Positions 45,096 to 53,366 are shown, counted from the first letter of the stretch. The stretch is DNA of 64,000 nucleotides from Sulfuritalea sp. (GCA_016710465.1 JADJVS010000014.1:248001-312000), one strand, 5' to 3'. Numbers and translations: made by a program. The notes: generated by a model not told the origin, from the letters alone.

Positions 45096-45569
45096 ATGTT
45101 TGAAATTGTCAGCTCATCAATTCTCGCTTCTCTTTGCACAATCGCCGTTATTGGCTTCTTGGGCCGCACATGGATACAGGCTCGATTAAAGGCGTCCGTT
45201 GAGCACGAGTACAAAATTCAGTTTGAGCTTTTTCAACGTGAATTGAACCAAAAGCAAAAGGTCGAGCTTGTCGCCGAGTTGCTTGCCGAGTATGCAAAAA
45301 CTCCATATGGCGAAACTGTGCCTCGTGAGCAACGAACACTGCTAAACAAGCTGTCATTTCAGGCATCGCTATGGCTCCCAAGTGAACTCGCAATCGAGCT
45401 AGGGAAGCGCCTGCAAAACAAACCTGATGCAAAGACTCCGTTTGAACTCATATTGATTGCACGTCGCCTGCTAATCGGTGACACCTCAATCACTGTTGAC
45501 GACGTAACGTGGTGGGAACCCTCAAAGGAGCAGCGTGCAGACCCTATTTTTCATCATGGCAGCAAGTAA
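45096..45569 (+). CDS. Cassette 9 membrane-anchored hypothetical protein (copy 1 of 2)
   Basis: The 157-residue protein has one N-terminal helix (SILASLCTIAVIGFLGRTW), then a coiled-coil-like stretch FELFQRELNQKQKVELVAELLAEY and a globular tail with ELILIARRLLIGDTSITVDD. I recognise no family. The whole 568-bp cassette is repeated at 53431-53998 with the same 157-residue product. Confidence 0.72.
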   Translation: MFEIVSSSILASLCTIAVIGFLGRTWIQARLKASVEHEYKIQFELFQRELNQKQKVELVAELLAEYAKTPYGETVPREQRTLLNKLSFQASLWLPSELAIELGKRLQNKPDAKTPFELILIARRLLIGDTSITVDDVTWWEPSKEQRADPIFHHGSK

Positions 45570-45577
45570 CACGCGAT

Positions 45578-45647
45578 GCCCAACCCATCATTCCACCGGA
45601 CGCTGCGCGATGAAGCCGCGCAGCGCCGGTGAATTCAAACGTTGGGC
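45578..45647 (+). repeat. attC site 9
   Basis: R'' GCCCAAC at 45578, R' GTTGGGC at 45641; 70 bp. The arm CATTCCACCGG/CCGGTGAATTC pairs with one unpaired A, giving the extrahelical T expected on the recombining bottom strand. Confidence 0.93.
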
Positions 45648-46079
45648 CTCGTAAGTTCATGTCGAGTTTGGCGGCTTCTTCCTTGGCATTTGCCGCCGTG
45701 TCACCAGCGCCGACTCTTGCAGTTTCTCCGCTCGCCGTGCCTTCGGTAACGTCAGTTCTTGCGTCGGCTTGCCCTCACGCTTGTCGTTTGCAGTATGCTG
45801 CCGGCGTCATGTCGTGTACATCTTTGCCTCTACCCATGTTGCCGCCCAACGCTTCGGTTTCGGCTGTGTCCGCTCATGTGGTCGCGTCCATCGCTGGCTC
45901 GGCAAAGAACGGTCGGCTTGGCGCTGTTGGCCTGTTCAAACGCTCCCCCTCGGTTGCTCGCCGTCCTGCCAGCGCCGACTCTTATCCCACGGCTTCAGCT
46001 TGCCACCTCGCCAGCTTCGTTTTTCAGCCTCGCGGTTTCAGCGCTTCGGTGGCGCTGTCTCCCTTCTCACCGCTGCGAG
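45648..46079 (+). other. Cassette 10, orf-less, family I
   Basis: It is closely related to cassettes 1, 2 and 7. Motif copies are at 45704 and 45969, 56 and about 320 bases from the start. An open plus frame from 45659 is not preserved in cassette 7. Confidence 0.73.
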
Positions 46080-46149
46080 GCCCAACCCATCGCTCCAGGG
46101 GACGCTGCGCGATGAAGCCGCGCAGCGCCCCTGAGCTCAAACGTTGGGG
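46080..46149 (+). repeat. attC site 10
   Basis: R'' GCCCAAC at 46080, R' GTTGGGG at 46143; 70 bp. Its stem arms match attC 7. Confidence 0.93.
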
Positions 46150-46552
46150 CCCGTAAAGCTATGTCGTATCTGCGAGCGCTTCCAATAGTTTCGCTTGGCG
46201 CGTCAGCGCAAGTGCGGCCGTCCGTGCATTCCGCTTGCCTGCTGCCGCGCGTAGTGCTGGCTTCGGTTTCCATCCGTCCGGCGTCTCGGGTTCGCCGGTG
46301 GCCTGCTGTGCTCCGTAGTCGCTTGCCTTCGCTTGCCGCGCTGACGCACGCGTTCTCCTCGCTCGGCACTTCGCTTTGCCGCGCCCGCTCATTTACGGGC
46401 CGCGCTCGCCGTGTTGCCAGCGCCGACTTTCAGCAACCGAAGGTGCTGCCTGCGGTCGGTTCAAGTCCATCACTCCTTGTTCCCTCTGCCGGGCGCTGGG
46501 TCGGCGCGCCTCGCGGTCATTGGCCACACCACCGTGTCACCTCGGGTTCGTG
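46150..46552 (+). other. Cassette 11, orf-less
   Basis: One motif copy (CCAGCGCCGACTTTCA) starts at 46417. The open frames are Arg/Ser-rich and run through the attC. No gene is supported. Confidence 0.68.
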
Positions 46553-46639
46553 CCCCAACCCGCCGGTCAACCTCGCTCCCTTCGGTCGCTGGACGCTGCG
46601 CGATGAAGCCGCGCAGCGCCGGTTACCTGCACGTTCGGC
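46553..46639 (+). repeat. attC site 11 (long type)
   Basis: R'' CCCCAAC at 46553 complements the cassette's GTTGGGG; R' GTTCGGC at 46633; 87 bp. Confidence 0.92.
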
Positions 46640-46721
46640 CTTTCGAAAGCTAGCTCGGGCAGGGTAGAGCTATTGGCCGCCATGGCTTGTGCATCAGTAA
46701 CATATTTGTTAATATTCGCTT

Positions 46722-47054
46722 GTGGACTACACGATCAATTACTACAGCGACGCCGTGCAGGAACAGATCATGGAACTGCCCGACACTCTCGCAGCAAGGT
46801 ACATCGTGCTAACGCGCAGGATGATCGCTCTCGGCCCAAATTTAGGGGAGCCCCATACCAAAGCATTTGGAGACGGGCTTTTTGAGCTTCGTCTCAAAGG
46901 CGCTGAAGGCATAGCACGTGTGTTCTTCTGCACGCTCGTAGGAAGACGCATCGTCATGCTTCACAGTTTCATCAAGAAATCTGAGCGCACCCCCTCGCGT
47001 GAGCGCGAGGTTGCCGAAACCCGAATGAAGGAGATCAAACGTGCAAACACATGA
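46722..47054 (+). CDS. higB: HigB-like (Gp49 family) toxin, cassette 12
   Basis: The 110-residue protein is a RelE/HigB-type mRNA-cleaving toxin: VQEQIMELPDTLAARYIVLTRR, then KAFGDGLFELRLKG, IARVFFCTLVGRRIVMLHSFIKKS and a C-terminal KSERTPSREREVAETRMKE, the classical Gp49 pattern. The start is a GTG at 46722. The toxin-first order and 14-base overlap with the antitoxin match higBA loci, which are frequent in integron cassettes as array stabilisers. Confidence 0.88.
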   Translation: MDYTINYYSDAVQEQIMELPDTLAARYIVLTRRMIALGPNLGEPHTKAFGDGLFELRLKGAEGIARVFFCTLVGRRIVMLHSFIKKSERTPSREREVAETRMKEIKRANT

Positions 47055-47328
47055 TCAGCTAGTGAAAAAGCTCATGCGCCGTCCTGGTGTACGCGCTGAA
47101 GTCGAACGTATTGAGCGAGACGAAACCGTTCTGCTGGATGCCCTGCTCAAGGCACGCCAAGAGGCCTGTCTGACACAAGCGCAGGTTGCGGAACTCATGG
47201 GCACGCAAGCGCCGGCAGTAGCTCGATTGGAGCGCTCCCTCGCAACGGGTAAGCATTCTCCCTCGATCGCTACCCTTCGAAAGTACGTCAAAGCGTGCGG
47301 CAAGAACCTAGTCTTGCGTGTCGCCTAA
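47041..47328 (+). CDS. higA: HigA-like XRE antitoxin, cassette 12
   Basis: The 95-residue protein has the XRE helix-turn-helix LTQAQVAELMGTQAPAVARLERSL near residue 43 and a C-terminal VKACGKNLVLRVA. It should bind and neutralise the upstream toxin and repress the pair's promoter. The start is a GTG overlapping the toxin's 3' end. Confidence 0.88.
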   Translation: MQTHDQLVKKLMRRPGVRAEVERIERDETVLLDALLKARQEACLTQAQVAELMGTQAPAVARLERSLATGKHSPSIATLRKYVKACGKNLVLRVA

Positions 47329-47329
47329 G

Positions 47330-47399
47330 GCCGAACCCATCATTCCACCGGACGCTGCGCGATGAAGCCGCGCAGCGCCGGTGAATTCAAACGTTGGGC
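47330..47399 (+). repeat. attC site 12
   Basis: R'' GCCGAAC at 47330 exactly complements the unusual start GTTCGGC of this cassette; R' GTTGGGC at 47393; 70 bp. Confidence 0.93.
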
Positions 47400-47408
47400 C
47401 TCACGACG

Positions 47409-47732
47409 ATGAGCGACGGCAACCGCACTCGTAACTGGAAACTGATACTCCTGTCAGTCGCGTCTCTTTGGGCGCTCATTGTTGGAATTGTTCTGCTCCA
47501 GACTTGGCCTAATTGGCCAAAGAACAACCTTCAGTGGTGGCTTTTGATTGGCCTAGGCCCGCCCTTTTATCTTGTTTGCGAAGCTATCGGTTCCTGGCTG
47601 TTCTCGCCAGCTCACGGTCGTGCTATTTCCAAGCGCACGTTTTCGGGTGTCCGCATTACCGTCGCCCTCGTTGCGATGCTGTGTATTTTCGCCCTGGCTT
47701 GGTGGGTGTCGTGGCTGGTGGAAACGTCATAG
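47409..47732 (+). CDS. Cassette 13 small membrane protein
   Basis: The 107-residue protein has three predicted helices: LILLSVASLWALIVGIVLLQ, WWLLIGLGPPFYLVCEAIG and VRITVALVAMLCIFALAWWV. The short N-terminus is polar and likely cytoplasmic. I recognise no family. The ATG at 47409 is the second in-frame option, the first lying in the attC core. Confidence 0.65.
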   Translation: MSDGNRTRNWKLILLSVASLWALIVGIVLLQTWPNWPKNNLQWWLLIGLGPPFYLVCEAIGSWLFSPAHGRAISKRTFSGVRITVALVAMLCIFALAWWVSWLVETS

Positions 47733-47736
47733 TGAG

Positions 47737-47807
47737 GCCCAACCCATCCATCAACACGGACGCTGCGCGATGAAGCCGCGCAGCGCCGGTTATGTCAAAC
47801 GTTAGAG
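47737..47807 (+). repeat. attC site 13
   Basis: R'' GCCCAAC at 47737, R' GTTAGAG at 47801; 71 bp, common short type. Confidence 0.93.
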
Positions 47808-47817
47808 GGCATTTCCT

Positions 47818-48276
47818 ATGGCCGACGTTTTCATCAGCTACTCATCGAAAGACGAACGCCTTGCGCGGTTCGTGCATGACCACCTCGGAGCCGAGAATGT
47901 CAGCGTTTTCCTCGCCTCCACCTCGATCGAACTTGGTCAACGGTGGTCGCCAGAAATCCTGCGCAATCTCAACATTGCGAAGTGGGTCATCTTTCTCGCC
48001 AGCCGGCATGCTTGTGCTTCGCCTTACGTGCAGCAGGAGCTAGGCGCCGCCATTGCCGCGAACAAAACACTTATTCCGGTCATTTGGGATATCACGCCCT
48101 CAGAATTGCCAGGCTGGGTCTCGCAGTATCAAGCGTTGAACATTGCCAATAAGTCAATCACCGAAGTTCAGTCCGAGGTATCGGGCATTGCGAAACGCAT
48201 CAGGGCAAAGAAGGCTGATGGTTTAGCCCTGTTTGGTCTAATCATTGCCGGCTTGGTCATTGCGAATAAAAAGTAG
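47818..48276 (+). CDS. TIR-domain protein with C-terminal membrane helix, cassette 14
   Basis: The 152-residue product is a compact TIR domain: MADVFISYSSKDERLARFVHD at the start, FLASTSIELGQRWSPEI near residue 31, VIFLASRHACASPYVQQELG near 57 and LIPVIWDI near 87. Glu74 in VQQEL sits where NADase TIR domains have their catalytic Glu. After a basic linker (KRIRAKKADG) comes a hydrophobic end LALFGLIIAGLVIANKK, likely a membrane anchor. TIR proteins often act in phage defence by degrading NAD or making a signal; a role here is inferred. Confidence 0.82.
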   Translation: MADVFISYSSKDERLARFVHDHLGAENVSVFLASTSIELGQRWSPEILRNLNIAKWVIFLASRHACASPYVQQELGAAIAANKTLIPVIWDITPSELPGWVSQYQALNIANKSITEVQSEVSGIAKRIRAKKADGLALFGLIIAGLVIANKK

Positions 48277-48294
48277 TATGCGTTCGCCATTGCC

Positions 48295-48365
48295 CTCTAA
48301 CCCATCCATCAACACGGACGCTGCGCGATGAAGCCGCGCAGCGCCGGTTATGTCAGACGTTGGCC
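48295..48365 (+). repeat. attC site 14
   Basis: R'' CTCTAAC at 48295 complements the cassette's GTTAGAG; R' GTTGGCC at 48359; 71 bp. Confidence 0.93.
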
Positions 48366-48375
48366 CACTTGAGCC

Positions 48376-48867
48376 ATGACTGAACGCGTTCTTGATCCTC
48401 GGTACCACTGGTCGATCCAGACCATCTCTCAAACCTCAGGTAGCTTTTCTGGGTATCTGGTTATTCGAAACCAAGATCAACCCTTGGAAGGTACACCGAG
48501 ATATGGATATCGGCTTGATATTCCAGGAACTCACCGCTCTCACCAAGAATTGACGAAGGCTGGAAGCGATCTATTCTCCAAGTTTCTGCGGGGCGCCGTC
48601 TCTGCCCCGGTTATCGAGGAGAAGGAAAAACTACGTGGCTTTCGAATCGTTGGTACAGCACGGTTCTTGGTTCACGAACTCAAGTGGGAGCCTTACCTTG
48701 AACTTAAGAAACTCGACGAGCCGAACAAAGGTAAGCGGCAAACCGTTGGTGGGCAAGGCACCGCATTCGCAAGAAACTTATTTCCTGCTCCCGAAGGAGC
48801 AGCGAAATTCGCCCTCGATCATGGAAAGCGCATGGTCATTGGAATGGTGGGAGGCTTGGAAATCTAG
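48376..48867 (+). CDS. Cassette 15 hypothetical protein
   Basis: The 163-residue soluble protein contains WSIQTISQTSGSFSGYLVIRN, a strand-rich N-terminal half, and TVGGQGTAFARNLFPAPEGA near the end. It has no signal peptide or membrane helix. I do not recognise the family. The ATG is 16 bases from the cassette edge and the stop is 25 bases before R'', a normal cassette layout. Confidence 0.65.
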   Translation: MTERVLDPRYHWSIQTISQTSGSFSGYLVIRNQDQPLEGTPRYGYRLDIPGTHRSHQELTKAGSDLFSKFLRGAVSAPVIEEKEKLRGFRIVGTARFLVHELKWEPYLELKKLDEPNKGKRQTVGGQGTAFARNLFPAPEGAAKFALDHGKRMVIGMVGGLEI

Positions 48868-48892
48868 TGCCTTGTCTCAATAGCCACCAGTG

Positions 48893-48963
48893 GGCCAACC
48901 CATCCATCAACACGGACGCTGCGCGATGAAGCCGCGCAGCGCCGGTTATGTCAGACGTTAGAG
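48893..48963 (+). repeat. attC site 15
   Basis: R'' GGCCAAC at 48893 complements the cassette's GTTGGCC; R' GTTAGAG at 48957; 71 bp. Confidence 0.93.
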
Positions 48964-49006
48964 ATCATCATGATCCAGCACTCCGCACGCACTCGCTATT
49001 ACGTAC

Positions 49007-49669
49007 ATGGCGACCATCACGAAAAAAACACCAAACATGTACTACTGTGCGCGCTGCGATCTGTTCGAGCCTGCGCAGCACTTTGAAGATGTCGAACATG
49101 TTTCCACTCGCGCGCAGAGATACGAGCAGTCACTTCAATCTTGGGAGCGCTACGCAAAAAAGCGAAACTCAAAGCTTTACCGTCCGCCCGATGCCGAGAA
49201 CATCATTGCCGAGCTAGCCGCCGCTGATGTCAGAGCCGAGAAAGCTGCAAGGAGTCAGTTCTACCGCTGGATTCTTCGGCAAACCAAGCGTGACGATCCG
49301 ATCGGTGATTTTGCAAGTGACGTGGAGCGTGATCAATCCTTCCCGCGGAAATCGAATTCACTCGAACACATCAGAATCTACTTGCTCCACAGGAATGCCG
49401 CACCTGAGGCAATCGTAGCCTTCGATGAGGCTTGCACAGAATTTAAGGCGAAGGGAAAGGTGCGGTCCGGTATCTCGGTTACCCAGCGCTTTGCTATCTT
49501 CAAACGAGATTCATATCGCTGCTGCATTTGTGGGGCGTCCGCCAACGAAGGCAGCAGACTCGAAGTGGACCATAAGATCGCGGTTGCAAAGGGCGGCACG
49601 AACGTTGAGGCCAACTTGTGGACGCTCTGTTTCGAATGCAATCGCGGGAAGGGAGCCCATGATCTCTAA
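49007..49669 (+). CDS. HNH endonuclease with N-terminal zinc motif, cassette 16
   Basis: The 220-residue protein starts with a possible zinc knuckle (YYCARCDLFEPAQHF). A middle part resembles YozE/SAM-like helices (DPIGDFASDVERDQSFPRKS, HIRIYLLHRNAAPEA). It ends with an HNH nuclease domain: RDSYRCCICGASANEG, LEVDHKIAVAKGGTNVEANL with the catalytic His, and TLCFECNRGKG. Such nucleases are often defence or mobile-element enzymes. The target is unknown. Confidence 0.83.
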   Translation: MATITKKTPNMYYCARCDLFEPAQHFEDVEHVSTRAQRYEQSLQSWERYAKKRNSKLYRPPDAENIIAELAAADVRAEKAARSQFYRWILRQTKRDDPIGDFASDVERDQSFPRKSNSLEHIRIYLLHRNAAPEAIVAFDEACTEFKAKGKVRSGISVTQRFAIFKRDSYRCCICGASANEGSRLEVDHKIAVAKGGTNVEANLWTLCFECNRGKGAHDL

Positions 49670-49750
49670 CCCTGCGGTCGACCCCGTTCCCTTCGGTCAC
49701 TGGACGCTGCGCGATGAAGCTGCGCAGCGCCGGTCACCTCCACGTTAGGC
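49664..49750 (+). repeat. attC site 16 (long type)
   Basis: R'' CTCTAAC at 49664 overlaps the HNH stop codon and complements GTTAGAG; R' GTTAGGC at 49744; 87 bp. One stem base differs (GAAGCTGCG). Confidence 0.93.
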
Positions 49751-49758
49751 CCGTTTTC

Positions 49759-50361
49759 ATGACTAAGGTTGAGGAACTGTTCAATGACATCTTGCTGACA
49801 ACTGCAAACTATTTGCCGACCATCTTCAATCTTATCGTTCACCCTAGAAGAGTTTTGACTGCTTCAGTTGAACGGGAGATCTGTTCTCCTGGTGTCACAT
49901 TCTTTGTTAGCGCATCTTTGGCATATGGGACGTTTCTTTTAGACACCAAGACCAACAGCGTCATCGGCTGGCTAAAGCACGAACACTTCATTGCCTTCGC
50001 GATCTGCTATATCGCGGTCATCGCCAACTTACAAAGGAAAATATTCTGCTTGTTCGCAGGCCGGGGCGCTTCGCTACCCGATTATCGAGTCGCCATCGCC
50101 TTGCTCACGTATCCCTATAGCGTTGCTGCATTCGTATCGGCTGTCGCTTATCTTTTCCTGCTTCCGGGATCGTATTCCGAGGAAATCATTACGATCGTTG
50201 GTGCCGCTACATCCGCGCTGTATCTGTTTGGCCTATTTCAAGTTGGTCGTATCGTTTTCCTGCTCACCGAAGCTAGATCACTTGCGGCAGCCCTTAGCTC
50301 GTACGTTGTTTTGCTCATAATTCTTGGAGTCGTCGCCTTTGTGTTGTCAATGCGGGCCTAA
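49759..50361 (+). CDS. Cassette 17 polytopic membrane protein (Yip1-like)
   Basis: The 200-residue protein has about five helices: VTFFVSASLAYGTFLL, HFIAFAICYIAVIANLQ, VAIALLTYPYSVAAFVSAVAYLFLL, IITIVGAATSALYLFGLFQ and YVVLLIILGVVAFVLSM. The N-terminus NLIVHPRRVLTASVE and the overall layout resemble Yip1-domain proteins. I start at 49759 (MTKVEELF); an earlier ATG lies in the previous attC. The stop overlaps the R'' box. Confidence 0.65.
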   Translation: MTKVEELFNDILLTTANYLPTIFNLIVHPRRVLTASVEREICSPGVTFFVSASLAYGTFLLDTKTNSVIGWLKHEHFIAFAICYIAVIANLQRKIFCLFAGRGASLPDYRVAIALLTYPYSVAAFVSAVAYLFLLPGSYSEEIITIVGAATSALYLFGLFQVGRIVFLLTEARSLAAALSSYVVLLIILGVVAFVLSMRA

Positions 50362-50419
50362 CCCATCCATCAACACGGACGCTGCGCGATGAAGCCGCGC
50401 AGCGCCGGTTATGTCAAAC
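50356..50419 (+). repeat. attC site 17, left part, interrupted by IS copy 1
   Basis: R'' GCCTAAC at 50356 and the full stem to TCAAAC at 50419 are present. The R' box GTTGGGG is displaced to 51898-51904 on the other side of the IS. Without the IS the junction would read CAAAC/GTTGGGG. Confidence 0.92.
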
Positions 50420-50765
50420 TACAAGGGCTTCCCCAAAAAGCGCAACTACCCTGACGGTTTTTCGTTCATCACATTTTCCTGCTCAGGTTTCGTATCACGG
50501 CGCGGATCGATGAAGAAGATGGCGGACTGCGAAACTACAACCGGTCATGTTGGGCATGTCGCCCGGACCCTGATGAAAGACGCGCGCCGGGGCCTCAATC
50601 GTTGGACGGGAATGGCTTCTTCCCCTAGAGATAATCAGGCGCTCCCGGCGCGGGTCCAACCCGCTTCCCATCAACGCATGCAGTGCATGGGTGAACTCGT
50701 GCCGGCGGCCACCGGCGCAAACGGCTCCTTTCCGCTTCCTGAAGACGGTTTTCGGCATCGCCCGC
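50420..50765 (-). ncRNA. Possible guide (seekRNA/bridge RNA) region of IS copy 1
   Basis: IS1111-group elements encode their target-selecting RNA in the noncoding region downstream of the transposase. That region here is 346 bases and is conserved in copy 2. I infer the RNA from position and family only and did not fold it. Confidence 0.4.
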
Positions 50766-51790
50766 TCAGGCGTCCGCCTGGCGCAGGCGGAACTCCTCGC
50801 CGAACCGCAGCACCGCCCAGGCCAGCCGCGCATTCTTCGCGGCAATCGCCACCACCGCCTTCCAGTAGCCGCGACGCTCGACCAGGCTTCTCGCCCAGCG
50901 GCTGAAGCGGTCCTGCTTCTCCCCAGGCCGGAGAGGATCGCCTTGGCGCCCATCACCAGCAGGCTGCGCAAGTAGCGGTCGCCGGCCTTGGTGATCCGTC
51001 CCAGGCGGGTTGTCCCGCCGCTGCTGTACTGCCCCGGCGTGAGCCCGATCCAGGCCGCCACCTGGCGCCCGTTCTTGAAGTCGTGGCCGCCGCCGATGCT
51101 GGCCAGGAGGGCGCTGGCGGTGTTGGGGCCGATCCCCGGCAGATCCATCAGCCGCCGGCTACGCGCATCCTCGCGGGCCGCGTCGCGAATGATCCGGTCG
51201 TACTCGGCAATCCGGACGTCCAGGCTGTCGGCGTGGGCCAGGAGGTCGCCGACGCAGCGATTCAGGTAACCCGGCAGATCCTCCAGGTGGTCCATGAGCG
51301 CCCGGCGCAGGGCGGTGATCTTCTGCGGGCAGACGATGCCGACTTCCGCGATCAGGCCGCGCAGCCGGTTGTAGGTGGCCGTCCGCTCCTCGACGAAGCC
51401 GGTGCGGGTGCGGTGCAGCGCCAGGATGATCTGCTGGTGTTCCTCCTTGACCGGGACGAAGCGCATCTGCGGCCGGGTGACGGCTTCGCAGATGGCGGCG
51501 GCGTCCGCCGCGTCGTTCTTGCCGCGCTTGCCGGACAGGCGGTAGGGGATGACGAACTTGGGCGCCATCAGCCGGACGGTGTGGCCGTGCTGGCGGAACA
51601 GCCGCGCCCAGTGGTGCGCGCCGGAGCAGGCTTCCATGCCGATCAGGCAGGGCGGCAACTGGGCGATCAGCGGCAGCAGATGCTCGCGTGATACCTTCGG
51701 CTTGACCAGCGCCGGCTTGCCGTTATCATCAACGCCATGCACGGCAAAGACGTTCTTGGCCAGATCGATTCCTACTGTGATAATGCTCAT
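50766..51790 (-). pseudogene. tnp: IS110-family transposase, copy 1, with frame change near 50921
   Basis: The N-terminal DEDD domain is intact: GIDLAKNVFAVHG, LIGMEACSGAHHW, and GKNDAADAAAICEA. The Transposase_20 domain has LPGIGPNTASALLASIGGG and SSGGTTRLGRITKAGDRYLR with the serine thought to be nucleophilic. Near 50921 the frame that encodes the expected C-terminus (EKQDRFSRWARSLVERRG) is reached only by a -1 shift at CTGGGGAGA. Without it the zero frame runs to 50495 as an Arg-rich tail. Copy 2 has the same site, so it may be programmed frameshifting or an inherited deletion. Confidence 0.85.
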
Positions 51791-51897
51791 GGACTTCCCC
51801 TTTCGTGGTTTTGATGTGATCGCGAAATCTCATCTTGGCACTTGTTGCCGTTCGCGGCTTCCGCCGCCGCCTCGGGACGGGGAAGTCCCTTTCATTC

Positions 51898-51904
51898 GTT
51901 GGGG
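51898..51904 (+). repeat. Displaced R' box of attC 17 (GTTGGGG)
   Basis: This is the core site right of IS copy 1 and the first bases of cassette 18, whose R'' CCCCAAC complements it. Confidence 0.85.
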
Positions 51905-52322
51905 CTCTCCATGGTGAGCGCGTTTCTTCCTCCACACGTCGCCTTGTCCAGGGGTGCTCGTCAGCCGTTCACGGCTCTGCAATCGCCGTGTTGCTAGCGC
52001 CGACTCTTACGCTCCTACCCAGGTCGGATACCAATCGCCTTGCCACGTAAGTCAGTCTTCGCAAAGGCTCCTGCGTTGTCAGAGGGCATCACGCCAGTCA
52101 GTTGTTGGCTGGCGCCTTACGGCGCTTCGTCCGTGCCGTGCAACGGCCTTCGCCCAGTCGTGCCCAACGGCAATACACCCCACCCCACGTGCGGTTCGCG
52201 GCCTATTCAATGGAAACCCAATCCCGCGCGTCGCTTCACGGCGGCGGCTTCGTGTGCCTCGGCAGCTTCGCCGGGTTCGGCTTTTAGTCGGTTGGTGTCT
52301 GCCACCCCACGTACCGGTTTGG
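51905..52322 (+). other. Cassette 18, orf-less, family III
   Basis: It is related to cassette 31 (62499-62916) over most of its length. A motif variant (CTAGCGCCGACTCTTA) lies at 51994, about 90 bases in. A conserved GGCGCCTTACGGCGC hairpin near 52110 and CCAGTCAGT...TGGCTGG pairing suggest RNA structure. No gene is supported. Confidence 0.72.
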
Positions 52323-52392
52323 CCCCAACCCATCCGTCAACCGGACGCGCCGCGATAAAGCCGCGTCGCGCCGGTTACGTCAAACGTTAGCC
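52323..52392 (+). repeat. attC site 18
   Basis: R'' CCCCAAC at 52323, R' GTTAGCC at 52386; 70 bp. The stem is of the GGACGCGCCGCG type, like attC 1 and 2. Confidence 0.93.
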
Positions 52393-52401
52393 CTTTGACT
52401 C

Positions 52402-52818
52402 GTGGAAATCATCGCCGAGATCATTATTCAAATCGTATGGTGGATAGTTCAATTCCTTGGCGAGTTGTTGCTTCAGGCATTCGGCGAGTTGATTGCCGAG
52501 CTAATCGGTCGCAGTGTGAAAGAACCATTTCGGCGCCCCGAACCAATTCATCCCTGGCTGGCCGCCATCGGTTACGGAATCTTTGGCGCAATTGCTGGCG
52601 GCATCAGCCTTTGGGTGCTGCCGTCACTGTTCATTTCTGCGGAGTGGCTACGTATTGTCAATCTCATAGTCACCCCTTTAGTTGCCGGCCTCATGATGGA
52701 ACGGCTGGGGGCATGGCGCGAAATGAAAGACCAAGAAACAATCCGGCTCGACACATTTGCCTACGGGTTCGTCTTTGCCCTATCAATGGCTCTCGTGAGG
52801 TTTACATGGGGGCATTAG
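52402..52818 (+). CDS. Cassette 19 small membrane protein
   Basis: The 138-residue protein has a hydrophobic, partly amphipathic N-terminus (IIIQIVWWIVQFLGELLLQ) and later helices (WLAAIGYGIFGAIAGGISLWVL; IVNLIVTPLVAGLMM; TFAYGFVFALSMALVRF). The start is a GTG at 52402. It has no family I recognise. Confidence 0.65.
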   Translation: MEIIAEIIIQIVWWIVQFLGELLLQAFGELIAELIGRSVKEPFRRPEPIHPWLAAIGYGIFGAIAGGISLWVLPSLFISAEWLRIVNLIVTPLVAGLMMERLGAWREMKDQETIRLDTFAYGFVFALSMALVRFTWGH

Positions 52819-52885
52819 GGCTAACCCATCGTTCCAGGGGAGCTGCGCAAGAAGCCGCGCAGCCCCCTGAACTCAGACGTTATGC
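52819..52885 (+). repeat. attC site 19 (short stem)
   Basis: R'' GGCTAAC at 52819 complements GTTAGCC; R' GTTATGC at 52879; 67 bp. The stem is shortened to GAGCTGCGC/GCGCAGC with loop AAGAAGCC. Confidence 0.93.
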
Positions 52886-52902
52886 ATACAGAAAGGATCA
52901 CC

Positions 52903-53349
52903 ATGGACTCGAATGAAATGATGAAAATGATCGAGGAGAAGTTTGGCTCTCGTATGGCTTTTCTTGGCCAACAACTTCTGATGCTTTCCTTAACGGGACA
53001 GCCTTGTGACGTCACCTTTTACAAACGAAAGCCCGCTCTGAACGTAAAGATTGACCAAAAGCTCCATATAGCGCTCATGTATGGGGCCGGTGCGGAAAAG
53101 CTCAAAGAACTGCTTGAGCATATGCATCTATCAAACGGTGAGCGTGCAAACATTGCTGAGATTTGGACCGTCAACCCAATGCCGGTGGGAGGTATCTCTG
53201 AGGAAGAGCTTGCCGCTGTTGATCTTGCAGAAGGCGAGGAAAAGGTCGGCCCAAACGGCGAAACTCTTCGAAAGATGGTCAGCGAAACCTATCACTGCGA
53301 AAACACTGCCGAAGAAGATACCTACTTGCGTCGGTTTATCGCGTCCTAA
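52903..53349 (+). CDS. Cassette 20 hypothetical protein
   Basis: The 148-residue soluble acidic protein begins MDSNEMMKMIEEKFGSRMAF. The middle has DQKLHIALMYGAGAEKLKELLEHMHLS, and the end is rich in Glu (SEEELAAVDLAEGEEKVGPNG). GAAAGGA precedes the ATG at 52903; the earlier ATG at 52882 lies in the core site. No family is recognised. Confidence 0.67.
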   Translation: MDSNEMMKMIEEKFGSRMAFLGQQLLMLSLTGQPCDVTFYKRKPALNVKIDQKLHIALMYGAGAEKLKELLEHMHLSNGERANIAEIWTVNPMPVGGISEEELAAVDLAEGEEKVGPNGETLRKMVSETYHCENTAEEDTYLRRFIAS

Positions 53350-53366
53350 TGCCATTTGTGCAATAT

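Larger units (their letters stand above)
50420..51897 (-). mobile_element. IS110-family (IS1111 group) insertion sequence, copy 1, inserted in attC 17
   Basis: This 1,478-bp element lies exactly between the stem and the R' box of an attC. Subterminal inverted repeats (AAGGGCTTCCCC near 50423; GGGGAAGTCCCTT at 51879) lie a few bases inside the ends, as in the IS1111 group. The transposase is on the minus strand, with about 107 bases upstream and 346 bases of noncoding sequence downstream. IS1111 members that target attC sites are known. Copy 2 at 60267-61745 differs by a few bases. Confidence 0.92.

Noticed and set aside
50495..50765. Arg-rich C-terminal extension of the IS copy 1 transposase as a real domain
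   Set aside because: The expected IS110 C-terminus is found in the -1 frame. The zero-frame tail is the product of the frame change and covers the noncoding end that probably encodes the guide RNA.
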